Shown here: positions 1 through 5,908 of the stretch, piece by piece
Position numbering within the stretch: the first letter of the stretch is position 1
How the letters are laid out: each line of letters begins with the position of its first letter
Source of the DNA: JBDKTH01 sp964558295
Lineage (GTDB): Bacteria > Planctomycetota > Planctomycetia > Pirellulales > Thermoguttaceae
Reading direction: 5' to 3'
NCBI GenBank assembly: GCA_964558295.1
Contig: CAZLDQ010000249.1
Coordinates: forward strand, 1 to 7,681
DNA: 7,681 bases
Notes under the pieces: model-generated
What the model was told of the DNA's origin: nothing
Databases searched by the model: none
What the model saw: only the letters and a program-made list of their open reading frames with translations
Made by a program: the position numbers and the translations under genes

Positions 1-293
1 GAAACGCGAGCCCCCCGATTGCCTTTGCGGGGAATCGCGATTTTACCGCTCAACAGACCCTAGCAATCGCAACGACTTCCAAACAACGCAAGCGACTCTC
101 TGGTCGTGGTGTAGGGCTTGGCGCATCGTAGTAACGTGGTAAACTTATTCGTAACGATTCTGTGCCGTTTTGGAGCGAAGCTGAATATCTGTTTCGTTTT
201 CCATAAATGGGGATAGATGGGGAGTCTATCGTCAGCAGGATTGATTAGCTGGGATATGGAATGGGTGTTATCATTTCTCTATCCCACCAATTT
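1..293. other. Host flank upstream of tRNA-Ser, no gene seen
   Basis: This stretch is clearly richer in A+T than the element interior, and I see no convincing coding frame on either strand. It contains small inverted repeats, for example GATAGA/TCTATC around 213-231 and a 10-bp palindrome AATCGCGATT near its left end, but none has a clear role. Its last 30 bases carry the tRNA promoter candidate listed separately. The contrast in base composition with 400-6980 agrees with this being chromosome rather than element. Confidence 0.5.
266..274 (+). promoter_or_regulatory. Candidate extended -10 promoter of tRNA-Ser
   Basis: The bases TGTTATCAT form an extended -10 element (TGn followed by TATCAT, five of six matches to TATAAT). 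Start of transcription would fall near 281, about 13 bases before the mature 5' end of the tRNA. No good -35 box lies at 17 bases upstream, which is tolerable for an extended -10 promoter. The assignment rests on sequence and spacing only. Confidence 0.45.
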
Positions 294-380
294 GGAGAGG
301 TGGCTGAGTGGTCTAAAGCGCGGGTTTGCTAAATCCGTGAGGGGGTCCCCCCTCCGCAGGTTCGAATCCTGTCCTCTCCG
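294..380 (+). tRNA. tRNA-Ser (anticodon GCT)
   Basis: The gene folds as a class II tRNA. The acceptor stem is GGAGAGG (294-300) with CCTCTCC (373-379), and the discriminator base is G380. The anticodon arm is CGGGT/ATCCG around loop TTGCTAA (326-332), giving anticodon GCT at 328-330, which reads AGC/AGU serine codons. A long G/C-rich variable arm (about 338-355) is the serine hallmark, and the T arm has loop TTCGAAT (361-367). CCA is not encoded. The 3' end is the attachment site of the integrated element, which leaves the tRNA sequence intact. The integrase gene on the opposite strand runs into this gene and stops at 313-315, inside it. Confidence 0.96.
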
Positions 381-1716
381 CTAATGATTCTGGCAGGTTG
401 TGGCAATCGCCAGAAGAGTCTTGCACAAGCCCTTTTGAAACAAGGGCTTGTGTCGTTTCTTGCCAAGCATTTCCAGAACCCGCCGATGGTTGCTGCACCG
501 GAAAATGCACCGTTTCAGTCACCAACTGCACCGGATTCTGCACCGCCTGTCCCGGGTCGTTTCCGCCGGCCGTTTCAGGAGTTACCGCCCGCCGGAAGTC
601 ATCGTCAGTTACCATGAGGTAATGCTTCATGGCAATCCGCGGCGTATTCCCCAGCCAAGCGGTTACCACGTGAAGGGGGTACTTTTGGACCAATTCGGTT
701 TCCCGGCTCCCTCGGAGGGCATGGAACAACCGGGGCCAAGGGGTCAAGCCGGCCCGCTTGACGATCCGCTCAAAGTGAGTCCGCAGATTACAGTTTCTCC
801 ACCCGCTCGGGGTGCAAGCCGCTTGCCGGTATCGCTCGTTGTTCACCACGTACACCGCCCCATCGGGCGCCAGTTCCAAGGCTTCCGCTAGCACCGCCCG
901 CACCTCAGGGAAAAGGGGCGTTTCTCGCGTGTCCTTGCCCGGGTGGTGTTCCGTCTTGGGGCTCGTCACGTACATCCGGTCGCGTGCCCAGTCGATGTCG
1001 GTCCACTTCAGGCTTAGCACCTCACTCGGGCATCGCAGGCCGCCGTAGCGTGCCAGGACCACGATAACCCGCCAGTCGATGTTAGGGCAGGCTTCCAACA
1101 ACCGGGCAACGTGATCCCTGGGGATGAATTGCTGCCGGTCGCTCTTGGTGGTCGCTTTGCTCGCCACTGCGGCAAACGGGTTGCTCGAAACCAACTTCCG
1201 CTTCATCGCCGCCCGGAAGAATTGCCGGGCGAATTGCAGCCGCTTGGATACCGTGGTCGGTGCAAGCTTCTCTTGGAGGAGAAACGTCTTGAAGTCTTCG
1301 GCCGCCGGTTCGTCGATGGTCCGCAAGTCGCGATGTTCCCCGTAGAAGTCCTTCAGGTTGCGTATGGTTTGGGACCACACCTCTTGCGTTGCCGGCTTCA
1401 CGTCGATGCGGCGTTGCGTGTACTTGTCCAAGAAGGCCCCCAGCGTTACCGACGATGAAGCCTTCCGCCTCGGCACTAAACCCACGGCTTCCAGTCGGCC
1501 GTACATGACGGTATCCAAGGCGGCCACCCATCGGGCCGTTTCATCATCCAGGGGATGCCCTGTCAGGGCCGCCGCTACCAGGTGTTCGATCCGGACCTTG
1601 ACGGCCAGGGCCACCCTCTCGGTAGCCTTCCCTAGGCGGACACTTCGCCGCTTCCGGTCCGGCCCGACAAACTGGATAGTCTTTCGTCCGTTGGGTTCTC
1701 GGGATATGCTTGCCAT
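313..1716 (-). CDS. Tyrosine recombinase / integrase (integrated form, 467 aa)
   Basis: This should catalyse integration of the circle into, and with an excisionase its excision from, the tRNA-Ser gene. Residues 1-85 are a basic arm-binding type region, about 90-185 a core-binding helical domain, and about 195-375 the catalytic domain. The catalytic set is complete: R228 (GGLRCPSE), K254 (SPKTE), H332 and R335 (HALR), W354 (AWLGN) and nucleophile Y366 (KHYLMVTD). The frame stays open far upstream but would cross the regulator gene. I chose ATG at 1714-1716 because AAAGG lies 8 bases before it and MASISREPNGRK is a natural N-terminus. The start is 35 bp after the regulator stop, so the two are probably cotranscribed. 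The stop lies inside the tRNA gene, so the last 17 residues are antisense tRNA sequence. In the excised circle the frame would instead run 63 codons into 6970-6782. Confidence 0.93.
   Translation of the reverse strand: MASISREPNGRKTIQFVGPDRKRRSVRLGKATERVALAVKVRIEHLVAAALTGHPLDDETARWVAALDTVMYGRLEAVGLVPRRKASSSVTLGAFLDKYTQRRIDVKPATQEVWSQTIRNLKDFYGEHRDLRTIDEPAAEDFKTFLLQEKLAPTTVSKRLQFARQFFRAAMKRKLVSSNPFAAVASKATTKSDRQQFIPRDHVARLLEACPNIDWRVIVVLARYGGLRCPSEVLSLKWTDIDWARDRMYVTSPKTEHHPGKDTRETPLFPEVRAVLAEALELAPDGAVYVVNNERYRQAACTPSGWRNCNLRTHFERIVKRAGLTPWPRLFHALRGSRETELVQKYPLHVVTAWLGNTPRIAMKHYLMVTDDDFRRAVTPETAGGNDPGQAVQNPVQLVTETVHFPVQQPSAGSGNAWQETTQALVSKGLVQDSSGDCHNLPESLAERTGFEPAEGGPPHGFSKPAL
367..382. repeat. 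attL core (tRNA-side attachment repeat)
   Basis: TCCTGTCCTCTCCGCT covers the 3' half of the T arm, the acceptor 3' strand, the discriminator and two bases beyond. It is identical to 6971-6986. Crossover within it regenerates a whole tRNA gene. On the minus strand it also encodes integrase residues 446-450 (ERTG and the residue before), so the site is inside the integrase reading frame. Confidence 0.9.
424..460 (+). terminator. Element-supplied terminator facing the integrase
   Basis: A perfect 11-bp stem, CACAAGCCCTT (424-434) with AAGGGCTTGTG (442-452), encloses a 7-base loop and is followed by TCGTTTCTT. On the plus strand this is a plausible intrinsic terminator 44 bp past the tRNA end, although the T-run is interrupted. 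It lies inside the integrase gene (about residues 422-431), reading against it. It would stop tRNA transcripts before they run antisense through the integrase. Confidence 0.6.
494..545 (+). repeat. Left-arm repeats TGCACCG x4 (candidate integrase arm sites)
   Basis: TGCACCG occurs at 494, 506, 527 and 539, forming two pairs with the same 12-bp internal spacing. The pairs differ only in the three central bases (GGAAAA against GGATTC after the first copy). The second pair belongs to a 22-bp block, 527-548, repeated exactly at 6902-6923 near the other end. Repeats at helical-turn spacing inside both ends of an element are what arm-type binding sites of a tyrosine integrase look like. They lie within the integrase gene, in its C-terminal codons (residues about 391-408). 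Confidence 0.65.
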
Positions 1717-1751
1717 TGTTCTGCCTTTGCTCTGTAATCGTTCGTACACGC

Positions 1752-2009
1752 CTACCTTGTTTTGCCTCGGGGCCGGGGTTTTCGGGGCCTGTCGATGGGC
1801 GGGATCGGGCCCAACTTCACTTCGATCCCGAGGGCCGCCATCAGCTTGTCGGCCGCGTCCAGGTAGATGGTCCGTTCCCCTCGCGCAAACTTCATGAGGC
1901 TTTGCCGTTTCACTCCGGTTCGCCGTTCCAGTTCGATGAACGGCAAGCCGCTTTCGGAAATCGCCTGCAATAGGGCCCCTGTCGCCGTCAGTTTCTTTCG
2001 CTTGAGCAT
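1752..2009 (-). CDS. Cro/CI (XRE)-type transcriptional regulator, 85 aa
   Basis: This is a small DNA-binding protein, probably the element's repressor. Residues about 13-64 form an XRE-like helix-turn-helix: LLQAISESG, then ELERRTGVKRQSLMKFARGE with the recognition helix around residues 34-44, then a last helix ending ALGIEV. A Pro/Arg/Lys-rich tail (70-85) follows. The start ATG at 2007-2009 has AAGGA about 9 bases upstream. The gene lies directly in front of the integrase with a 35-bp gap. Just upstream is an inverted repeat overlapping a candidate promoter (2027-2063), which suggests autoregulation and control of integrase expression. An activator role cannot be excluded from sequence. Confidence 0.85.
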   Translation of the reverse strand: MLKRKKLTATGALLQAISESGLPFIELERRTGVKRQSLMKFARGERTIYLDAADKLMAALGIEVKLGPIPPIDRPRKPRPRGKTR

Positions 2010-2026
2010 GTTTCGCTTTCCTTGTG

Positions 2027-2063
2027 TCTGTACCCGTTGTTACAGATTTTCCGTGGCAGTCAA
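2027..2063 (-). promoter_or_regulatory. Candidate promoter and operator of regulator-integrase pair
   Basis: Read on the minus strand, TTGACT (2063-2058, five of six to the -35 consensus) is followed after 15 bases by TAACAA (2042-2037), a weak -10. The inverted repeat TCTGTA/TACAGA (2027-2032 and 2041-2046), extending to 7 of 8 matching bases per arm, covers the -10 region. A repressor bound there would block transcription. The short spacer and weak -10 lower confidence. Confidence 0.4.
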
Positions 2064-2093
2064 TGGGGTTGTTTGCTCGGCCGGGCTGCCCCT

Positions 2094-2573
2094 CTAGTCC
2101 GCCGCCACGTCGGCCGCCCGCTGCCGGAGTCTGCCGGCGCGCTCGGCCAACCGGGTTGCCCGCATGTGCCCGTTGTGCTCGCATGTCAGACAATGCCGGC
2201 CGCCCGTCAGGTCCTCCCACCAGCCGAACCGGCCACACTGGGGGCAGGTCCAATCGGGCAACGGCAAGGCCTCGAAGTCCGCCACCGCCCACCAGCGATC
2301 TTCGTCGGGCAGGTCGGGGGATTCCCAGACACGCGGGCCCGGGCGCGCGGCCCGAGCCACCCACCCTTCGACGGCCGGGCCGGCCTGGGGCGCGGGGCCG
2401 GCGGCCGCCGGGACGTCGCCCGGGGACCGCCCCTGGGGCTGCAAGGGCTCGCTGCCGGCCGGGCTGTCGGCCGGGGCTGCCGTCGCCTGGGGCTGCGCGC
2501 TCGGGGCCTGGGGGCTGTCGGCCGGGTCGGTCCTGAACAGGCCCGTCAGAAAGTCAGTCGCTCTGAATGTCAT
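2094..2573 (-). CDS. Pro/Ala-rich protein with C-terminal zinc ribbon, 159 aa
   Basis: I do not recognise a defined function. Residues 15-75 are a low-complexity Pro/Ala/Gln/Ser-rich stretch, likely disordered. Residues 76-105 are more ordered and Trp-rich (VWESPDLPDEDRWW). Residues 110-131 hold a clean four-cysteine knuckle, CPQC at 110-113 and CLTC at 128-131 with 14 residues between, typical of a zinc ribbon. A basic helix-prone tail follows (RLAERAGRLRQRAA). The start ATG at 2571-2573 has GGAG about 10 bases upstream. The gene stands alone: the iteron inverted repeat separates it from the ATPase gene and 84 bp separates it from the regulator. A nucleic-acid-binding accessory role in replication is an inference from position. 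Confidence 0.7.
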   Translation of the reverse strand: MTFRATDFLTGLFRTDPADSPQAPSAQPQATAAPADSPAGSEPLQPQGRSPGDVPAAAGPAPQAGPAVEGWVARAARPGPRVWESPDLPDEDRWWAVADFEALPLPDWTCPQCGRFGWWEDLTGGRHCLTCEHNGHMRATRLAERAGRLRQRAADVAAD

Positions 2574-2602
2574 CGAAAAACACTCCCATACCTACCCCTG
2601 GG

Positions 2603-2748
2603 AACCGTCCCTACTGTCCCTACCGTCCCTTTTTGGCTGCTTCCGGCCGGTTTCGGGGACGGTTCGCCGTCCTACCGTCCCTTCCGAGAACCTCGTTTTT
2701 CTCGGGGAAAATCGAGGGCAAGGGACGGTAGGGACAGTAGGGACGGTT
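2603..2748. repeat. 29-bp inverted repeat built of 9-bp iterons
   Basis: Bases 2603-2631 and 2720-2748 are perfect reverse complements (29 bp), separated by 88 bp. Each arm is three tandem 9-mers: ACCGTCCCT, ACTGTCCCT, ACCGTCCCT at 2604, 2613 and 2622, and the complement at 2721, 2730 and 2739. The spacer holds another ACCGTCCCT (2674-2682) and an inverted GGGACGGTT (2656-2664). One more AGGGACGGT lies at 2782-2790, inside the end of the ATPase gene. Clustered iterons next to replication genes suggest a replication origin or initiator binding site. A transcriptional or RNA structure role is also possible. Confidence 0.85.
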
Positions 2749-2757
2749 GCCAGGGGG

Positions 2758-4458
2758 CTATCCGGCCTCTTTGTTCTCGACAGGGACGGTTGCCGCGTCG
2801 GGTAGGTCCAGGTCGATGCCATAGGAATCCTGGACGCGCCGCAGATGGTCTATCGTCACGTCGCGAAACACCCGCCGGCCCATGCTCTTTTTGGGGGTCG
2901 GGATTCCGTATCGTTTCAGGTGCGAGGTTACCGCCCTGGGGGTCCAACTCCTGAACGCCGTCGGTTCGAGTTCTTGGGCCTGTTTCAGGATGTCGCCCGG
3001 TTCCGGCCGTTCCCCCAGCCGGATTGCTTCGGCCAACAGCCGTAGCAAGGTTTCGTCGTGGTCGGGCGTCTGATCGTCCTTCCCTTGGTCGATGATCTTC
3101 AGGGCGTGTTCTTGGAGGAGACTCCGCAGCCCGAGGGCCCCCGCTGATTCGATCCACGCCGCCAAGGCCAAGAGAGGCTGCCAGAGTTCATAGTTCCGGC
3201 CGTCGATGCCGGCCGGGCACACGTCGTCCCGGTTGGCCAACGCCAGCCAGGTCGGGCCGTGCTCCAGGGCCAGCGCGTGCAGGTCGTCGCGCAGCTGCTG
3301 CCAGCCGGCCGGGTCCGCGTCGATCCGACGTTTGGGCTTGTCGCTGCCTGGGGCTGCGCGAAACATCATAATAGGGATAGCTCGGCTTGCCAGCGCCGGG
3401 GGCAGTCCCGCGATGCAGGCCAGCGCCTTGGGGCCGTACACGTCATAGGAAACGGCGCGGAAGGAATCGCCAACGGGCTCCAACCGCAAAGCCGCGCCGC
3501 CGCGTTTGTAGCCAGCCAGCAGCATTGAAAGGACTTCCGAAACGTCGGGGTCGCCTGATTGTTTCAGCCGTTCGGCTTCATCAAGCAGGAGGCACCCGCC
3601 GGCCGCGTGCAACGTACGAAACAGGGCCGCCGCGGTCAGGTTGCTTGACACCAACGGCCGGAAAACCAGCCGGCTCAGCACCTCGAAAAGCCGGCTCTTG
3701 CCGCTGCCCAACGGACCACCGATGAACAGATAGGGTACCGCCGACCACGCATGGTAAACGTAGGTGAGCATCACCCAGCAAACGACCGTTGCCGTGATTC
3801 CCGGCGCGTGCGCTCGGGGCAGGTCGATGAAACGGGCGAATAGCTTAGCCGCCCGCCTGAACACGTCGGCCGGGTTCGGGGCCGGCTCGCCGGCCAGCCA
3901 ACGGCGTCGGGCGTCGGCTGACCAGCCCGGGAGCGTTGTCGGGCCGGGTTCCGCCGGCTGGGGATGCACCCACAGCCGGCCGCCGTCGCCAGGCAGGTCC
4001 AGGGCCGAGGGCAGGAGTCGCCGTTCGCGTGTGCCGTCCTTCCAGCGAAGGTACACCCACCACCGGCCGGCCACCGTGTTGCCCATCGGTATCATGCTGG
4101 GAATCGCCACACCGGAAACCTGGGGCACAATGAACCGCTCGGGACGAATGATATGGGAAACGTCCACCTCGGGCGCGTCGGCCTGGGGCTGCGCGTCGCC
4201 GTTGCCGCGGGCTGCCACGTCGGCCGCCGCCTTGAGAAGCTCGGCCTCGATTGTCGCCGCGTCGATGCCGGGCCTGCCGTCGCAGAGTCGCCTTGCGAAG
4301 TCGGCGCGGGTCTTCGGTTTGGTGAGGTTCAGGCTTTCGACGGCAAGAACGTCGGGCCCGAGTTTCACCGTGACCGTCGCCGTTCCGTTACGTCCGGAGG
4401 GGGTGTATTCGAGGATCAGGCCCTCGGGTTCATCGGGCGGTTTGCTGGCGTCGTTCAT
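2758..4458 (-). CDS. P-loop ATPase, replicative helicase-like, 566 aa
   Basis: This is probably the element's replication ATPase, working with the primase-like product of the gene before it. Walker A is GPLGSGKS at residues 248-255 (K254). Walker B is CLLLDEAE around 289-296 (D293, E294). A conserved-looking block YGPKALACIAGLPPALASR (341-359) ends in an arginine (R359) placed like an AAA+ arginine finger. Residues 1-235 are an uncharacterised N-terminal part with a Trp-rich segment (about 131-163). Residues about 470-545 are helix-rich and may form a winged helix (TPRAVTSHLKRYGI). The ATPase core resembles the DUF3631/DUF927 kind of mobile-element protein, but I cannot fix the family. The start ATG overlaps the primase gene's end by 29 bp, with GGAAAGG upstream, so the two should be coupled. 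The stop at 2758 is 10 bp from the iteron inverted repeat. Confidence 0.87.
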   Translation of the reverse strand: MNDASKPPDEPEGLILEYTPSGRNGTATVTVKLGPDVLAVESLNLTKPKTRADFARRLCDGRPGIDAATIEAELLKAAADVAARGNGDAQPQADAPEVDVSHIIRPERFIVPQVSGVAIPSMIPMGNTVAGRWWVYLRWKDGTRERRLLPSALDLPGDGGRLWVHPQPAEPGPTTLPGWSADARRRWLAGEPAPNPADVFRRAAKLFARFIDLPRAHAPGITATVVCWVMLTYVYHAWSAVPYLFIGGPLGSGKSRLFEVLSRLVFRPLVSSNLTAAALFRTLHAAGGCLLLDEAERLKQSGDPDVSEVLSMLLAGYKRGGAALRLEPVGDSFRAVSYDVYGPKALACIAGLPPALASRAIPIMMFRAAPGSDKPKRRIDADPAGWQQLRDDLHALALEHGPTWLALANRDDVCPAGIDGRNYELWQPLLALAAWIESAGALGLRSLLQEHALKIIDQGKDDQTPDHDETLLRLLAEAIRLGERPEPGDILKQAQELEPTAFRSWTPRAVTSHLKRYGIPTPKKSMGRRVFRDVTIDHLRRVQDSYGIDLDLPDAATVPVENKEAG

Positions 4459-5347
4459 GTCGTCTGCCTTTCCGTGATGTGCTGATAGTCAGTCGCCGGA
4501 CCGGGGCCGCGTCGATCGCCACCGCCACGTCGGCCGCTGTCGCCCCCGCCTGTCGCCACGCCCGGGCGTCCTTGATGCCGACTGGGGGCGTAATGATGCG
4601 GACCCCCGGCACGTAGGCCGCCAGGGATACTGCCAATGCGTTCGCCCCGCGTTGCCCGGGCTGGTCTCCATCGGCCACGATGACCACTTCCGCGGGCTGC
4701 CGCTGGCCGACCAGTTCCACCAGCAGCTTCACGCCGCCGGTACAGGAGGGCCGCCCCACGGCCGCAAAGCCGAGGTCCAAGAGGGCCGCCGTGTCGGTGG
4801 GGCCCTCGCAGACGAGCAGCCGGCCGCCGGCCGCGGCCAGGCCGGCCGGGACGAACAGGCCCTCACGCCCGCCGCGTACCGCCAGCTTCCGGCCATCGGG
4901 CCGCCGTAGCCGGATGCCCAGCACCCTGCCGGCCGCGTCAGTCATGGGAAATGACCAGCAGTGTCGGTCAGGGGACCAGCCGGCCGCCAGCCGAAACAGG
5001 CTGTAGGGCGTCACCCCCAACGAACCGGCCAGCCGGGCCAACTGGGGCGAGGCCTCGGGCAGTCGCCACCGGGCCGCCAGCCGTGCGAGGTCGGGCCGGC
5101 CGCCGATGGCTCCACGCAGCGCCGCGGAGATTAGCCGCCGGACCGGGGACCACACAGGGCCGTCGTCGCGCAGCCGATGCAGCCAGCCGGCCTCCCCGGC
5201 GCGCCGGTCGCTCTCGACACGTTGGCAGATTGCAGCCGTAGGGGCGTCATCGTCGCCAGCGAACAAACACCAGTCAGGCTTGCCGCACACTGGGCATCGC
5301 CGCCGCTTAGAGACCCGTTGCCAGTCGCCTTTGTTACTCTTACTCAC
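4430..5347 (-). CDS. Zinc-ribbon/TOPRIM primase-like protein, 305 aa
   Basis: This is likely the DNA primase of the element. Residues 18-41 carry C18-P-V-C21, C27 and C41, a zinc-binding head like those before primase cores. Residues about 175-262 are a TOPRIM domain: the acidic motif LLVCEGPTD (E181, D185) and the DxD motif VADGDQPG (D226, D228), then a conserved-type GIKDARAW (257-264). The protein is much shorter than DnaG and has no helicase part; the next gene supplies the ATPase. The start is GTG at 5345-5347, overlapping the preceding stop in a GTGA junction (4 bp) with GGGAGG about 8 bases upstream, so translation should be coupled. The C-terminus is very basic (RKGRRHERRQQTAR) and may come from overlap constraint with the ATPase start. 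Confidence 0.88.
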   Translation of the reverse strand: MSKSNKGDWQRVSKRRRCPVCGKPDWCLFAGDDDAPTAAICQRVESDRRAGEAGWLHRLRDDGPVWSPVRRLISAALRGAIGGRPDLARLAARWRLPEASPQLARLAGSLGVTPYSLFRLAAGWSPDRHCWSFPMTDAAGRVLGIRLRRPDGRKLAVRGGREGLFVPAGLAAAGGRLLVCEGPTDTAALLDLGFAAVGRPSCTGGVKLLVELVGQRQPAEVVIVADGDQPGQRGANALAVSLAAYVPGVRIITPPVGIKDARAWRQAGATAADVAVAIDAAPVRRLTISTSRKGRRHERRQQTAR

Positions 5348-5568
5348 TGGCCGGCCCTCCCATCGGTTCGAGGGCAGCCAGCCGCGATCCAGGCGACGTA
5401 GGCCGCTCGGCTATACCGCACCGTACCCCTGCCGATCGTCAGGGCCGGAGGGGAAATGCCGTCGCGTGCCCACTGCCACACGGTTCGCTCAGAGACTTGG
5501 CATAGCTCGGCCACCTGCCGCAGTGTCAGCAACTCGGGGGCCACTGTTTCGGGGGTGTTAGTCTGCAT
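5344..5568 (-). CDS. AlpA/MerR-type helix-turn-helix protein, putative excisionase, 74 aa
   Basis: Residues 12-60 form a winged helix-turn-helix of the DNA-binding domain of excisionases and AlpA activators: LLTLRQVAELCQVSERTVWQWARDG (split at residues 13-37), the wing ALTIGRGTVRYSR (42-54), then a helix AAYVAWIAAG. Such proteins bend DNA to direct excision, or activate transcription of an integrase or satellite genes. I chose ATG at 5566-5568 over a longer frame starting at 5595 because AGGGGG lies 8-9 bases before it and the longer N-terminus lies in the neighbouring gene. It overlaps the 61-aa gene by 11 bp and the primase gene by 4 bp. Its place first among the replication genes, far from the integrase, fits a regulator as well as an excisionase. 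Confidence 0.85.
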   Translation of the reverse strand: MQTNTPETVAPELLTLRQVAELCQVSERTVWQWARDGISPPALTIGRGTVRYSRAAYVAWIAAGCPRTDGRAGQ

Positions 5569-5743
5569 CGGACACCCCCTGTCGTGGCTCGGCACTCTCG
5601 ATTACCACGCCCAGACGGCGCAGCTCTTGCAGGGCTTGCTGCTCCCGGTTGAAATCGCCGTCGATTCGGGCACGCTCCCAGACCGCGAACCACGCGGTAG
5701 CGCAGTCCTCGGGCCGCTGGGGCTTCGGGGGTCTTGGCCTCAC
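5558..5743 (-). CDS. Small conserved-looking protein, 61 aa, GTG start
   Basis: This is a short, charged protein (AWFAVWERARIDGDFNRE, then ALQELRRLGVVIES) that looks like a two-helix bundle. I recognise the style from planctomycete mobile elements but know no function. The start is decided by a near-perfect Shine-Dalgarno, AAAGGAG, six to seven bases before GTG at 5741-5743; no ATG fits. Its stop (TAA at 5558-5560) lies inside the start region of the AlpA-type gene, an 11-bp overlap. It is the first gene of the coupled replication operon, downstream of the GTGTCG repeats, which argues for a role in regulation or replication control. Confidence 0.75.
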   Translation of the reverse strand: MRPRPPKPQRPEDCATAWFAVWERARIDGDFNREQQALQELRRLGVVIESAEPRQGVSDAD

Positions 5744-5756
5744 CGTGATCTCCTTT
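5744..5756 (-). promoter_or_regulatory. Strong ribosome-binding site fixing a GTG start
   Basis: On the minus strand the bases read AAAGGAGATCACG immediately before GTG. AAGGAG is the best Shine-Dalgarno in the window and its spacing of six bases is ideal. It supports both the reality of the 61-aa gene and its unusual start codon. Confidence 0.75.
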
Positions 5757-5799
5757 CACTGTCCAGTTTCCCAAAAAAACAACTCTGGAAAATGGGCGA

Positions 5800-5894
5800 G
5801 TGTCGGGAGGGTGTCGACCTGCAAAGGCAAGAAAGACCCGTGTTTTACGGGGCTTTGGCAATTCGGGTGTCGCCCAAAGTGTCGACTCGACACT
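5800..5894. repeat. GTGTCG repeats and 17-bp palindrome upstream of the replication operon
   Basis: GTGTCG occurs at 5800, 5811, 5867 and 5879 and inverted (CGACAC) at 5888. The copies form two pairs with 11- and 12-bp spacing, each pair ending in GTGTCGAC. The last one belongs to the perfect palindrome AGTGTCGA-C-TCGACACT (5878-5894). Next to them, 5772-5793 is A-rich (seven consecutive A). The block fills the 165-bp gap between two genes. Repeats one helical turn apart suit a repressor or initiator binding region for the operon that starts at 5743. Confidence 0.6.
5832..5856 (-). terminator. Weak candidate terminator after the 222-aa gene
   Basis: On the minus strand AAAG-C-CCCGT (5856-5847), loop AAAAC and ACGGG-T-CTTT (5841-5832) form a stem of nine pairs with one mismatch, followed by CTT. 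The stem is short and the T-run weak. It lies 53 bp after the stop at 5909, between the two pairs of GTGTCG repeats. Confidence 0.35.
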
Positions 5895-5908
5895 CTGGCC
5901 GACATTGG

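Noticed and set aside
494..548. CRISPR-like array from the TGCACCG repeats
   Set aside because: Repeats are 7 bp with 5- and 14-bp gaps and recur at the other end of the element. There are no spacer-length units and no cas genes.
1717..2364. N-terminal extension of the integrase frame on the minus strand
   Set aside because: The frame stays open by high G+C, but it would overlap the whole regulator gene, has low-complexity Arg/Gly/Pro content and no family likeness. The ATG at 1714-1716 has a ribosome-binding site.
2684..2705. CCGAGAA/TTCTCGG hairpin as a terminator for the ATPase gene
   Set aside because: The stem is only 7 bp and neither strand has a T-run after it, so it is better seen as part of the spacer of the large inverted repeat.
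2022..2954. Long plus-strand open frame (310 codons)
   Set aside because: It spans the zinc-ribbon gene, the iteron repeat and the ATPase end in antisense. Its protein is Pro/Arg/Gly-rich without motifs.
2672..3157. Minus-strand frame with LLSLPSLA-type repeats
   Set aside because: The repeats are the 9-bp iterons read in a shifted frame, and the rest is a shadow of the ATPase gene, which has Walker motifs.
3764..4477. Plus-strand open frame of 237 codons over the ATPase gene
   Set aside because: Antisense shadow in GC-rich DNA with Ser/Arg/Pro bias and no recognisable domain.
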